A stretch of 64,000 bases of DNA, from NCBI GenBank assembly GCA_037043015.1, contig CM073324.1:25684097-25748096 (forward strand). The letters are read 5' to 3'. This document shows, piece after piece, positions 34,440 through 44,994 of the stretch. Origin of the DNA: Bryum argenteum. Lineage: Eukaryota > Streptophyta > Bryopsida > Bryales > Bryaceae. A program made the translations under genes and the position numbers. How positions within the stretch are numbered: position 1 is the first letter of the stretch; the number at the start of each line of letters is the position of its first letter. The notes beneath the pieces were generated by a model. That model saw only the letters and a list, made by a program, of their open reading frames with translations, was not told the origin of the DNA and did no database searches.

Positions 34440-37171
34440 AGTTGCTATCGCTTGACTATCAACCTGATATTCAGAAAATAGTAATAAAAGGGTAAGAATC
34501 GGTCAACGTGGTAGTATATAAATTATGTAACAAGCTTCATTTTGGACAAACTACCAAGTGTTCACCTTCTCCTACAATTCGAGTTTTATTGTACATATAT
34601 TAGATTTTATGTTACCTGGTCACGTGTAGTGAGCACTAGTGATTTATTTTTTTATTTGAACTTCTAAGATAGAAAATTTAATTTGAAGATCCATTAGATT
34701 TATATAATTGTCACAATGTATGGACATTAGAAACATATGAATGTACTTATTTCTACGTACTATTAGAGTATAGCAAAATCACGTCTATCCCACTACCGGA
34801 TGTTGAATTTCGTACAAAGGTTTTATAATTATATGTCAAAACCTATACTATTGGTTCTCCCAAACCCCTAAACGACCAAATGGAAGTTCGACACCACATC
34901 TTGTAGTAAAAAAATATACTATAATTATGCGTTTTTTTTAGCATATTGAAAAATTTGTGCAAACTTTGGAGGTTTAAAAATTTTAGGTTTAAACGTTGTC
35001 AAATCATGTTTTATTTTTTTGTGAATCTAATATGTTCTACAAAGTTAATCTAAATGGAAAAAAAGGAAGTTTGTATTACATTTTGGAATAGAAAAAACCA
35101 AAACCACAAAACATTAAGATCTCTATGTTTCATTTGTAAGCGGCTACCATCCTCCTATAACCCTATTTGGTTTACTTAAAGCCTCGTCCTCATACGGGAA
35201 ATACCGGATTCACTTGGTCTGGTATTGTTCATCATACTTCAACTATTTATAGTTTTTGAATTTAAAAGCATCATTAATCCAATAAACTATCCAATGATAG
35301 ATATATACTTATACTTCCAAGTATGAAGATTAATTATTTTAAAGATTGTCAATTAGAGCTCATTGAAGAAAATTATAATTTTAAGCGATTCGATGAAATC
35401 CACGGTAAATAAGATACGTCCTAAAAGCCATTAGATTGGGAGTAGAAGGTAATTCTGACCTCAATTTCAAGTATAAGTATCTAGAGGCGTGGTATCGGGA
35501 TTCAACATTGTGTAGTATGACAATATCACCAATCAATCTTCGTTGCCAAAATATTTGGTCTTCTCTTTCTTTCAAAATCTATACAATCATAAGAAACACA
35601 TTGGTGTCAATATGTAACACATGATGAAAACAACCTAAAATCTAGGAAATTGGGGGAAAAAAGAGATAAAAGCTCCGAACAACATGCTCGTTAACTATCA
35701 GGCTAATGTAACATGTGACTTGTTGACACGACTATGAACACTTTAAAGACAAAACTTGTGAGAGTCTAGCGTACTTTGAATGACATTCAATTGCCTGTCT
35801 CATGAGACAACACATGCTGGATATGGTGGTTTCACAATCAGACAAGCATTTGTGACCATCAACAGCACCAAGTTTTTAAACTGATGTTTTCACCACTTAA
35901 AGTATGCTAATTTGATTACGTTCTACTTTCCTTTACTCTTAATTTCAATTGGCAGATTTGATCTGTTCACGCGACATTTTTGTTTTTCTTTTAGTAACAC
36001 TGATATTGAGCTGCAAGTGGTTCTAAGTGGCCATGATTGAGCTTAATCTGTTCGTGCTAGTGATGGTCTTACATCGTTTTTATGGGTACATTCACCATGT
36101 AGAGTTTACGTTGTTTAGGATCAAATGTTGGAATGTTCACTTCTGTGTTGCTAACTATATTGCTTCCCTTGATTTCATGCAGGCAATTCAAATTTTATCA
36201 TGGTTGGCCTAGTACAAGCCTAAGACCTTGGTCAAACATAAGTAATTCAACTTCAAAGGCCCTTCTTTTATGATAAAAATGGCATGTGAATAATAATTGG
36301 ATGAAAGATCCAAAACGGTGAGATCATGCCTTAAAACCTTATGTCCAAGTACCAAAAACAAAACTTGGAAAAAAGTTAAATTTCCGTAGTTTGGTGAATT
36401 TTGAAGTTCCTGCGATCTTATATATTTTGGGTAGATAAACAAAGATAAACCATAGTATGGGCGCTTTTGGGCAAATTCCAAATAGTATTTTAAAGCTTTG
36501 TAGTTCGGGTATACTTCTTAAGGTTTTTATTGTGCTCTTTGTAGCGGCATCCATATCAACTAGGACGTTCATGCGACAGGACATCGGAGTTTCAATCCGA
36601 CTATTTTCCCAAGTTTCTTGCCGCCATATATGTGTATTCCTAGCCATTACTATTTTTTCTATCCGACCTAACCGACAAGGCTATACAATTTTTTTGTAAG
36701 AGTAATAGAGAATTATCGAAATTAACAACAGAGGCGGATATCACCGCGTGTTCTTGATTCTAGTATTGCTTAAGTGAGTCGGACGAAGTGAAGATAATCA
36801 AAGATTAGAGTCCTTTTTCTAGGTGTTGACTTGTAGCTTGATGCTCACAACCATGCCTAAAACCATTCCTGACTTGTAGCTCGGAGGTCAGTACACAAAC
36901 TTCGTTCTTGTGCACGTTCGTTCGGGTTACAGGAGATTAGCACCTTTTCAATCAATGTGTGCCTCTTCCCTGAAGACTCAGCATTTCTTGAGCGGCGCCG
37001 CACAGGGGTGCGTCGCACGGGGTACGAGATCTGCAACGCGTTCCTCAGTGTCCCGCCACGAGTCGCTCACTGTCGCTCAGTGTCCAGCCATGAGTCCCCA
37101 GTCGTAACGTTGCAGAGATACCTGTTTTGCAGCTTTGGAACGTAGACATTCACAAGGTTTCGAAGTCTCGG
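34440..37171. other. AT-rich interior of the candidate element
   Basis: No convincing coding exon is seen. From about 36,900 the composition becomes GC-rich, leading into the coiled-coil remnant. Confidence 0.35.
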
Positions 37172-37534
37172 TGACTTCAGAGCCGGCGTACGTGCAGCAG
37201 AGTCAGCACAGGAGTCATCACAACGACGGCAGGAAGAATCAGCCAATCGTGCTCGGTCACGAAAACTCGAAACTCCAGAGGCCAAGGCGCAACGGCTGCA
37301 ACAGCAAGGGGAATACGTAGCCAAAGTGAGAGCCGCAGAGTCGCCTGAGGATCGAGCACACAGGCTGCACCAGCAAGCGGCCTACAAAGCCAGCGTCAGA
37401 GCCCCAAAGTCATTGAGGAGCGAGCTCAAAGGCTGCGCGAACAAGCCGCATACATTGCCAGAGCTCAGGAAACGCCCGAGGAAAGAGAACAGCGGCTCCG
37501 ACAACAATTGGGGGATTCAGCCCTCACACTCTAG
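37172..37534 (+). pseudogene. Coiled-coil remnant with ETPE/R..RL repeats
   Basis: In one frame from 37172 to about 37410, then after a one-frame shift to a stop at 37532-37534, the translation shows repeats of about 22-23 residues of the pattern ETPE-x-(A/R)-x-x-RL-x-QQ-x-x-Y-x-A-x-x-RA. Examples are ETPEAKAQRLQQQGEYVAK, ESPEDRAHRLHQQAAYKAS and ETPEEREQRLRQQ. Such Arg/Glu/Gln helical repeats occur in N-terminal parts of proteins from Helitron-like and other eukaryotic transposons; I recall this only as a pattern. GC-rich against an AT-rich setting, so probably acquired. Confidence 0.5.
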
Positions 37535-37649
37535 CGTTCGAATCGGGGAGTCTCCAGCACAATATTGTGATCTTTCGTCTGAGATTTTCGTATCGCGGGG
37601 CTGCGAGCTTTGTCCCGCCAGGAGTTACTCAGTGTTCCACTACAAGTTC

Positions 37650-37712
37650 GGATACGAGTGCCGATACGAGTGCCGATACGAGTCCCTCAGCGCGTCCCTC
37701 AGCGCGTCCCGG
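37650..37712. repeat. Short tandem repeats (GATACGAGTGCC, CTCAGCGCGTCC)
   Basis: Two or three copies of a 12-bp unit are followed by two of another 12-bp unit. GGTACGAGATCTGCA flanks this block and also occurs at about 37020, so the segment may be a duplication. Confidence 0.75.
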
Positions 37713-37745
37713 TACGAGATCTGCACGTGAGTTGCCTTTCTTTCT

Positions 37746-37754
37746 AAACCCTAA
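37746..37754 (+). promoter_or_regulatory. Telobox AAACCCTAA
   Basis: It is followed by a pyrimidine-rich stretch typical of plant 5' UTRs and precedes the ATG at 37938. Confidence 0.35.
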
Positions 37755-37864
37755 TCACATCCCCTCTTCCCCTAATCTTTCCCTCCGCCTCCCTCCTTAC
37801 ACCCCGTGCGTACGCACCCCCCCAAGGCAGCGCCGAATTAAAAAAATTAAAAAAAAAAAAAAAA

Positions 37865-37867
<3 letters not shown>

Positions 37868-37897
<30 letters not shown>

Positions 37898-37915
37898 AAG
37901 ATAGAAAGAAAGAAG
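37868..37915. repeat. (GAAA)n microsatellite
   Basis: About 48 bases of GAAA with two GATA interruptions, following an A-rich run. Confidence 0.9.
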
Positions 37916-37937
37916 AAAAAGAAAAGATAGTTACAAG

Positions 37938-38761
37938 ATGTCTGAACGACGAATTGCGAGCCTTGAATTGAACAAGTTAGCAAGTACGCTGTGGGTGCAT
38001 GATATCGAAATACAAAATGTCAAAATCTCTGTATTATTTCATGCGTGGCGTTGGTGGCCATATTTCGACGAAACTTTTGATGATGTGATGAAATTTCAAT
38101 ATCTCTTTTTCTAAAGAAAATATACTGTAATGTTTATCTCATTATGTCTTCTAGACAAATCAAGTAACCTGATGTTTCTTCAGTTCATGCTTTAGGTCAC
38201 AAGGAAGTTCAGGTTATTGGATAACGGAGTTATAATCTTGCCATTACGTTCTTTGTTTGTGATTTAGTTGATCAGTTGATCAGAAAATTTCAAGATTGCA
38301 TGTGCACTTGCGGCATGAATAAAGTATTTCAGTAAATAGTCGAAGAGAGATATAGTCGGAGATAAATTATTGCAGGATGCTCTTGTGCACGGGACGAAAC
38401 AGAACATTCCAATTTCAGTAGCTTTGAATAGAGCTTTAGTCTTCAGCACTGAACCCCCATTTTTCAAACACAATGGTGTGGTATCATTTTAATTATCGTC
38501 GTGGCCTACATATGTTTATGAGTTGATAATGAGTAGGCGTTATAGTGGTCCTTCCGTGTCTTCCTTTCTGCAAATCACTCTCTGTTAAAAATTAATGTAG
38601 AGAACCAATTATGGTGAGTTTTCAAATATAGTCTTCTTTCTCATACTCTTGTTGCGGTGACTTGTTTTCTTCTAGCAGCATTGCGCAAGCTCAATTACTT
38701 GTGTTTGGGGCATTTCACTCATGAGTTGCAAGCTGCATCCCAACTAGCTGCAAAAAGACTG
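37938..38761 (+). CDS. Possible two-exon gene fragment, unrecognised
   Basis: ATG at 37938 opens MSERRIASLELNKLASTLW, with possible donors shortly after (GTGCAT or GTCAAA). A second exon candidate at 38679-38761 has a good acceptor (TTTTCTTCTAGCAG) and an excellent donor (CTG/GTAAGT), and reads LRKLNYLCLGHFTHELQAAS. The telobox and pyrimidine leader suggest a host housekeeping promoter. I do not recognise the protein, and no later exon was found before the MITE at 39008. It could be a host gene piece captured by, or now surrounding, the candidate element. Confidence 0.3.
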
Positions 38762-39007
38762 GTAAGTTTGTGTTCCACTCCTCGGTCAATTCCTACGTAA
38801 GAGAAATGTGAGACTTTGCACGTAAGTAGCAATAAGAGCAGACCATTATAAGTTAACCATAATAAGTTGATAAGTTTAAGTGCGCTTTTGTAGCACTGTC
38901 CCCGCTTGATGCCCTGATTCTCATGGTTGAAGCTATCTGGGAGGAATCTCTCAAATATGGCGACTTTAATGAGGGAAAATTTTTCCAAGGCTTGCAAGAT
39001 TTCTTAA

Positions 39008-39267
39008 CCCCTGACTTTTCTTAAAACCCGAAACGGGTTTTGGAGGTTTCCGCAGGAGCAAAAATCAGCCAACTTTGATCATTATAATCTCACAAATGAG
39101 GAAGAATGAACGGTTCAAATTTGGTATGTGAGAAGAATGTCAAGTGAAATTTGAGATCTTACGGTTGAATTTTTTGAATATTGCTTAGATTGAGATTTTT
39201 TGAGCTTAATCTAAAGGAAGGTCAAATTTTGTGACTTACACCGTTTTGCAACAAGGAAATTTAGGGG
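39008..39267. mobile_element. 260-bp MITE with TTAA flanks
   Basis: TTAA on both sides (39004-39007, 39268-39271). The ends CCCCTGACTTTTCTT and, reversed, CCCCTAAATTTCCTT match at 11 of 15 bases. Internally it carries the reverse of the CAACCGTAAGATCT block shared by the larger foldback element, so it is a small member of the same family. Confidence 0.65.
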
Positions 39268-40397
39268 TTAAACAAAGCAAGAATGGGCAACAATCACTTC
39301 AATCCTGAAAAATTAAACCATGCTCTATATTACTCCACCCTCTACCTTGTTGAGGTTAGCACTACTATGTCTTGATATCTGTATCATACCGAGTAGCATC
39401 TATAGCTTCTTTGCAGATACTTTTACACCTAGTTTTTTAGGGTTCGTAGTTTGTCTCTATAGAAGAGTTCAACGGAGGGGGTGGTGGAGTTTCAATTTTT
39501 TTATATGATGATTATCTTGTCAAGGCATGGCTTTATAAATACTATTATAAACTCCTAACTATTTAACATTCACATTTGTGTGTGATATTGATTTTTGAGG
39601 AAGTATTTGAGTGTCAATTTATCCTTCTGTTCATAATGTATTAGAATTTAAACATGATCATTTGAAGGCTCTATAAAATAGTATTTTTCAGATTCCCTAA
39701 ATATTTTATGAGTTTCCAATAATCTAATTCACATTGATAAAATTGATACTTTTTGCTTTATTTCGGTAGGATGGATATTGCTCTCATAAGAATTTTGAAC
39801 CACATCAAGCTTGCTTACTTAACGGTTAGGCTTTCTTCCCAAGCACTTACTTATCGAAGACATCATGTAAGATACCATATCTTGACAAGATGTATGATAG
39901 TTACAAGAATTCGTATTTGTTATAAGCCCAATGTAATGACAAGTAATACTTATGATTTATTACAATATTGCATCTCCTAGTACATGCTTGAAAGAGCTAA
40001 AAAAGTGCCATGTATGGCATCGTATTTGAGCGTGATAAAGTTTATATATTGAAATTACTCTAAAATGAAAGGTATTAGTCGTAGAATATTCAATGTTTTC
40101 CTGAATTTGAATAAAATTTTATATGGTTTAGGATAAAATAAGTGATCGTATAAATTGTCTTCTAGTAACCATTAACATTTTGCAAAACATTGGTGACCAT
40201 GTTATCAACTCTGATATGATGTTCATAATTTTATGAAACCCGACATTTCAACCGGCATAGATATTTTATACAAAGAACATTTTACGATATGAATTTTAAG
40301 AAAGCACAAAAGAGCTAGAGGTTTTTTTTTTTAATACTCGTATTTACAATTCTATATGTATTGTGTGATTCAAGTCAGGTTTCTTGTTGGAGACATC
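39268..40397. other. AT-rich, no gene seen
   Basis: This leads up to the start of the ParB-like frame. A splice-acceptor-like ATTCAAGTCAG just before 40380 could join an upstream leader exon. Confidence 0.3.
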
Positions 40398-42093
40398 ATG
40401 GCACCAACGCTTCCAATCGACAAGGTCTGGGAGCAGTACGGATGGTGGATCGCAGTGGACGCGGAATCAAGGCCAATATTATGGCTCACAGAACATCCAT
40501 TTCAAATCGGGAAGCGCACATCGGCATTGGGGAAGCCCTTCGCCGAACTTCGGGCAATTAATCTCCGACCAGGCGATATGATCTATGCAATTTGCGTACC
40601 GGGGGTTGGTCAGAGGCCGACAAAGACTTCCCTTTCAAAAAAATTTGCTTCTCGCACCTATTCCTACAGATCTTCTTCAAAATCCAGGGCGATTGAATAA
40701 CATAACCTCGTTGCAGACGTTTTGGCTCAACACAGATCTTGCGGTGCGTACTGCTAGACATGAGCATGTGTCGGCATGTTTAGCATTATCTGAAGAGGAT
40801 GTGGCACGAGCTAGAAGATTTATGCGTGCTCATATCTCGTATGAGGCATTACAGCGGTCGGAGCCAGAACGTGCAAGAGTTGAACATGCAAGTTTACCGG
40901 CTGATCCAGAGGAGACCGAACCTATTTATCGTGCGTTAGCAAGGCCGACACAATTGGATTGGCGGCCATCCACTACATTGCGAGCATCGAATGTTCGTAC
41001 ATCAACAATTGGTCGTCCATCTAAGCGGCGACGACATGACGAAGGCAACATAGCTTCAGGTTCTGTTCGACGACCATCGCGTGGCAGGGCCTCGACATCA
41101 CAGGACAGAGCATCGCCAATGCATGGCAGAGGCCGTGGATCGATAGCTGGACCAATCATTACCCATCGTAGATCATCAACATCTACAGCGGATGTTCCTG
41201 TGACTTTGTCGGCCGTGGATGACGAGTTGTACGACATTTCCGACCACCCATCAGGGGAATCGGAGGAAGAGGCAGACATCTCAATATTTGTTCCAGCTTC
41301 TAAGATTCTGAAAGCGTCCGTGCCTACAAAAGAAGAAGTTGCGAGAGGTTCAATATGGGGCGGCATTGTATTCAAGGCACACATTGACCGCATTATCGAA
41401 GTGGAGAATCCGGAGACAAACCATCGAATTTTGTCGCAGAAGAGGGTATCAGAGATATATACCTTCTTACGAGATCCTCAAAATAGGATTGGAGTGAGTA
41501 AATTGGTACTTCGTCCTATCAAGTACCTTGTGGATATCGTTACCGACACTGGTATGGTTGAACGTGAAGGAGTCGATTTCCCGGTTAATGGAGCAGCTCG
41601 AGAGTTTGAACGGATGTTTTTAAGCAATGGAGATGCTTCTGTAGACGGTACTATGGGCTCTCAGTTATCTTGGCTTCAAGACCATATCATTTGGGAGCCT
41701 GTGGATGGGCAACACGTTGTAGCTGCTTGCAAGTATGCGAAGGAGCAGTGGATGAGCGGCAAGATCACTCATTCCGAGTTTCAGAAGACGTTTGAGCAAC
41801 GGGAAGCTACCTTTGTTGTGTATGATAATCCACGACTTTACATTAACAAGTCGGTACAAGTCAACAATGCGGAGTGGCAAAGAAAACAACTATCCACCAT
41901 GAGTGAGGATTTGGTGAAGCTCCGACAGATATGGAATCTGTATGGTAGGCCTGATAACTCAGTTCGTTCAGATGATGAACGCAGGGCTATTGCATTGGTG
42001 AGCGCAGCAAGTGTCGTCGCGAAACTAGCCTCTACGGAGGTGACAACAAGATTACGACGTCGAGCTTGGGAAGAACATGGAAGACCTAACTAA
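40398..42093 (+). pseudogene. ParB-like (DGQH motif) protein of the candidate element
   Basis: Starts at ATG 40398 (MAPTLPIDKVWEQYGWW). A frameshift near 40610-40630 leads into a 500-codon open frame ending at 42093. The first third contains WLTEHPFQIGKRTS and LRPGDMIYAICVPG. Residues corresponding to about 40950-41200 are basic and Ser/Arg-rich, and 41210-41280 is acidic. The last third has VSEIYTFLRDPQNRIGVSKL and then WEPVDGQHVVAACKYAKEQ. The arrangement of a strand-rich segment ending in DGQH resembles ParB/sulfiredoxin-fold domains (DGQHR class), which bind or cut DNA and are often paired with methylases. Family assignment is my inference. The long frame is mostly intact, unlike its neighbours. 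Confidence 0.5.
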
Positions 42094-42109
42094 GCATGCC
42101 TGAATCCCA

Positions 42110-44365
42110 ACGATGAATGCTTTGAAGTTGTCCTTCAAGTTACCAAGGACTACGAAACGGCTTTTTGTTTCTGACAAGATGATGAGAGAAGAGGTGGAAG
42201 GCGTTGGCACTAAAGAAGAGTCTAGACCCAAATGTAGATGTACGACCAAGGCGGAAGCGGATGACCGGACATTGGTTGAGGCCGTTGGGTAGAGTTCCAA
42301 GTTCGTACTATCTAGAGGTTGCAAAAGCCTTGTTTAGCTAAGCCGGTTGGCGAGGATGGACGAAGACCTCGTCAAGCTTTTTTATTTCAACGGCGTCAAA
42401 GAGCGAGAATCCAGGACTCGTCACCGTTCTTTGGTGTATGTGAGCGCATTATGAGACGAGAAGCGGTGATAAATACCATCCGTTGGTTGATGGTAGACAA
42501 CAAGGAATCTTTCCCAAATTCCATGGAAGATTTCTTTTGTATATCTCATGCGAGTATTTACTGGGAGGCAAGGAACAACTTGACAAATTTGCCGAGTTGT
42601 TGGATAGCAAAACAAGAACCAAATGGAGTACACCGCAATGAGAAAGTGTCGAAGCTGAAAGACATATGCGACCTCATCCCTCCTTTCATCAAGGTACATT
42701 ATGAAGTTGTTGCAGCAGGAGGGCAAGGCCACAATGCACCATCTCTACGTAGAGGAGTTGCAAACAGGGCCAATTGGGAGTGGCGATTCTGCGTTCAAAG
42801 GCCGACCAAAGCAATGGAGAGGAACCACTTTTGATTCGATCTAGAAGAGGATTATTCGGTTCGTAGTATGCGAGTTGTTGACACGGCCGTATTTGTGGAT
42901 TATTGATTGTCGGCGTGGCGGTGGAAGACATGGCAATGGTCATTGGGAAGATGAACAATTCACTAGAGTATTTGCACAGATGGCGTTATGGATGACAGCC
43001 GTCGAACGATGGAATGTCATTTTCCATTACCACCGGCCGTGTTTGCCACCACCGAGGAATTGGATTACGAAGCTCAAGCTTCCGGAGGGTTGCTTTCTCA
43101 TCGACGTGGATGTTGGGCATTTGGTCGACCTCGGTTAATCATCCTCTAAATTTTACAAATGGAGGGCGCTTACAGCAGGCAGTTGAACCAATAGGTGATA
43201 TCATTATTTGTCTGCAACACCCAATTGGAGCATCTGCTGGGCCAAACTTTGTTACTGGGCGCCGCCGACTTCCTCTTTATTTGACGATAACCGTGGTGAA
43301 GACAAGAGCTTTCTATTGTTGATGCTCTCGAGAGATCTCCATCCGAGTTATCAAGACTTGTGGATTCGTCTTGCCTCGAGGTTGGGTGCAGTGGCATGTA
43401 GCATGTCAACTGCGATTCCGACTATCTTGCGTTCGAATTTCCAGGGATCCGATATCATTGTCATTGACAATTGTAACGAGAGACTTTCGTTCTTGTACAA
43501 TGAGTTGTCCAACAATTTCCACGGCCAGTTGTTGATGTCTGACAACATAGGTGGAACGGATAGTGCTCCTGGTGATGTACATGCTACCGAAGATGCGATT
43601 CCATTATCGAGGGATGGTGACGATGATGTGGATTTCTACACTCAGTTCAATGAGAGATTGCCACGTGAATATGGGACGGACAAATCCACACCTGACAGTC
43701 GTTCACCCGACACGCAGCAAAGCAGTGAAGCAGAAGAAGGAGAAGATGAGGAGGAAGATGGACAGGAAGATGAAGACGAAGACGAAGATGAAGGTGAAGA
43801 GGAGGGAGCACCTATGAGAGATGTGGTTACTCCAACGTCGCCGCCGCATGTGGAAGTTTGTGTAGAGGAGACACCCATGGAGATGGCGGATGATACTCGT
43901 ACAGTGAACGTTCATTCAGAGACACCAGTGGAGGGAATGAACATATCTATTTCTCAATGGCCGGAATCAGATGGATATGCTACTGATTCTCTCAGATTTT
44001 TCTCGGTTGTGAGTAGAAGTAGGCAACCATTGGTGCCTACTCAATCACAGTCTGGATTTGGGACACAAAGAAGTACAGAAGATACTGGAGGAAGCATTGG
44101 ACCAATATTGCCATCTGTTACAAGACATAGCGAATCGGGGGACGTTGCTGAATTTAGGAGGACCTTCACTACACCGATGACATTTAGAGATGGCTTCTAT
44201 TATGATGCAGATGGCGTAAGGCACACGTGGCATGGCGACCCTGGTAGCTTTAGATATGAACAGTCTACATCAATCAGTCTTGCAGATACTCCGGTGCCAG
44301 AGGATGTGTTGGCTGAAATGGTCAATACAGCCATAGAATACGCTACGGGAGTCGCATCACCATAA
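42110..44365 (+). pseudogene. Decayed N4/N6-type DNA methyltransferase with acidic C-terminal region (tentative)
   Basis: Frame changes separate successive blocks: about 42190-42325 (SYYLEVAKALF), 42357-42470 (MDEDLVKLFYFNG), 42470-42830 (SMEDFFCISHASIYWEARNN), 42875-43140 (LWIIDC ... WEDEQFTRVFAQMALWMTA, VIFHYHRP), 43140-43320 (RLQQAVEPIGDIIICLQHPI, TVVKTRAFY), and an open frame 43320-44365. The blocks fit a permuted DPPY-class methylase: a degraded D-P-P-Y-like strand (RPYLWIIDC), then KSFLLLMLSR, a strand and Gly-loop equivalent (LWIRLASRLGAVACS), and IIVIDNCNERLSFLYNEL as the SAM-site strand. About 75 Asp/Glu-rich residues (43720-43810) and a Ser/Thr-rich tail follow to the stop. It sits directly downstream of the ParB-like gene, same strand. 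Core motifs are poorly preserved, so this is a hypothesis. Confidence 0.4.
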
Positions 44366-44691
44366 TATGATGGAGACTTTGTAGTCATACCATAACTTAG
44401 CATATATGATGTTTAGGTGACTAGTATAGTGTGATTGATATGTTTGCTTTTGAAATGGTATGTTTTATTATAGTATGTGATATTGAATTATATAATATAT
44501 ATATAATAAATATAGAGTTTTATACCTTATACTTTATCATTGTATTTGGGGTTTTATCATTACATCTCTTAGAAATTGTATTTGTAGAACGACATTATAA
44601 AGTCATTACATGAAACAAAATGTATAGGATTAGGTTCTTGTAAGTATATGGTCAATGTCATTCTCAGAAATGGAATAAGAATGAAATATTG

Positions 44692-44693
<2 letters not shown>

Positions 44694-44783
<90 letters not shown>
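44694..44783. repeat. (AT)n microsatellite, about 90 bp
   Basis: An uninterrupted TA array that creates a false Tyr-Ile repeat frame. Confidence 0.95.
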
Positions 44784-44788
<5 letters not shown>

Positions 44789-44966
44789 ATTTCAAGGAAA
44801 TAGTGAAAAGTATTCACCTACGTAGACATCAACAAACCAATATTTAATGAAATTATTACAAAAATATAGCAAAAAAAATATTGGAATTTTGTTTTATTAG
44901 TTAAAAAAAAAAACAAAAAATTGCTCCAAATCTTATTGTTATTGAGCGCCAATTAGCGCACTTGGC

Positions 44967-44994
44967 CAAGTGCACAATTGCTTAATTGAGTGTT
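44967..44994 (-). repeat. Right 28-bp inverted repeat
   Basis: Perfect reverse complement of 30656-30683. The inner side forms a local palindrome (GCACTTGGCCAAGTGC, 44959-44974). Confidence 0.9.

Larger units (their letters stand above)
30656..44994. mobile_element. Candidate 14.3-kb element bounded by perfect 28-bp inverted repeats
   Basis: 30656-30683 (AACACTCAATTAAGCAATTG...) is exactly repeated in reverse complement at 44967-44994. Similarity continues outward more weakly (CCGAC motif, then a TTAA-family element end on each side). Inside lie divergent coding blocks: a DUF7869-like pseudogene reading left and a ParB-like plus methylase-like block reading right, leaving about 6 kb between their starts. 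This arrangement is what a large cut-and-paste transposon would show. No target duplication was recognised. The inverted repeats could instead belong to two unrelated flanking repeat copies. Confidence 0.45.

Noticed and set aside
37744-37983. Phe-rich minus-strand membrane protein
   Set aside because: Antisense translation of poly(A) and (GAAA)n.
43642-43878. Ser-rich minus-strand frame
   Set aside because: Antisense of the acidic Asp/Glu stretch on the plus strand.
44569-44817. Frame encoding a long Tyr-Ile repeat
   Set aside because: It is the translation of the (AT)n microsatellite at 44694-44783.
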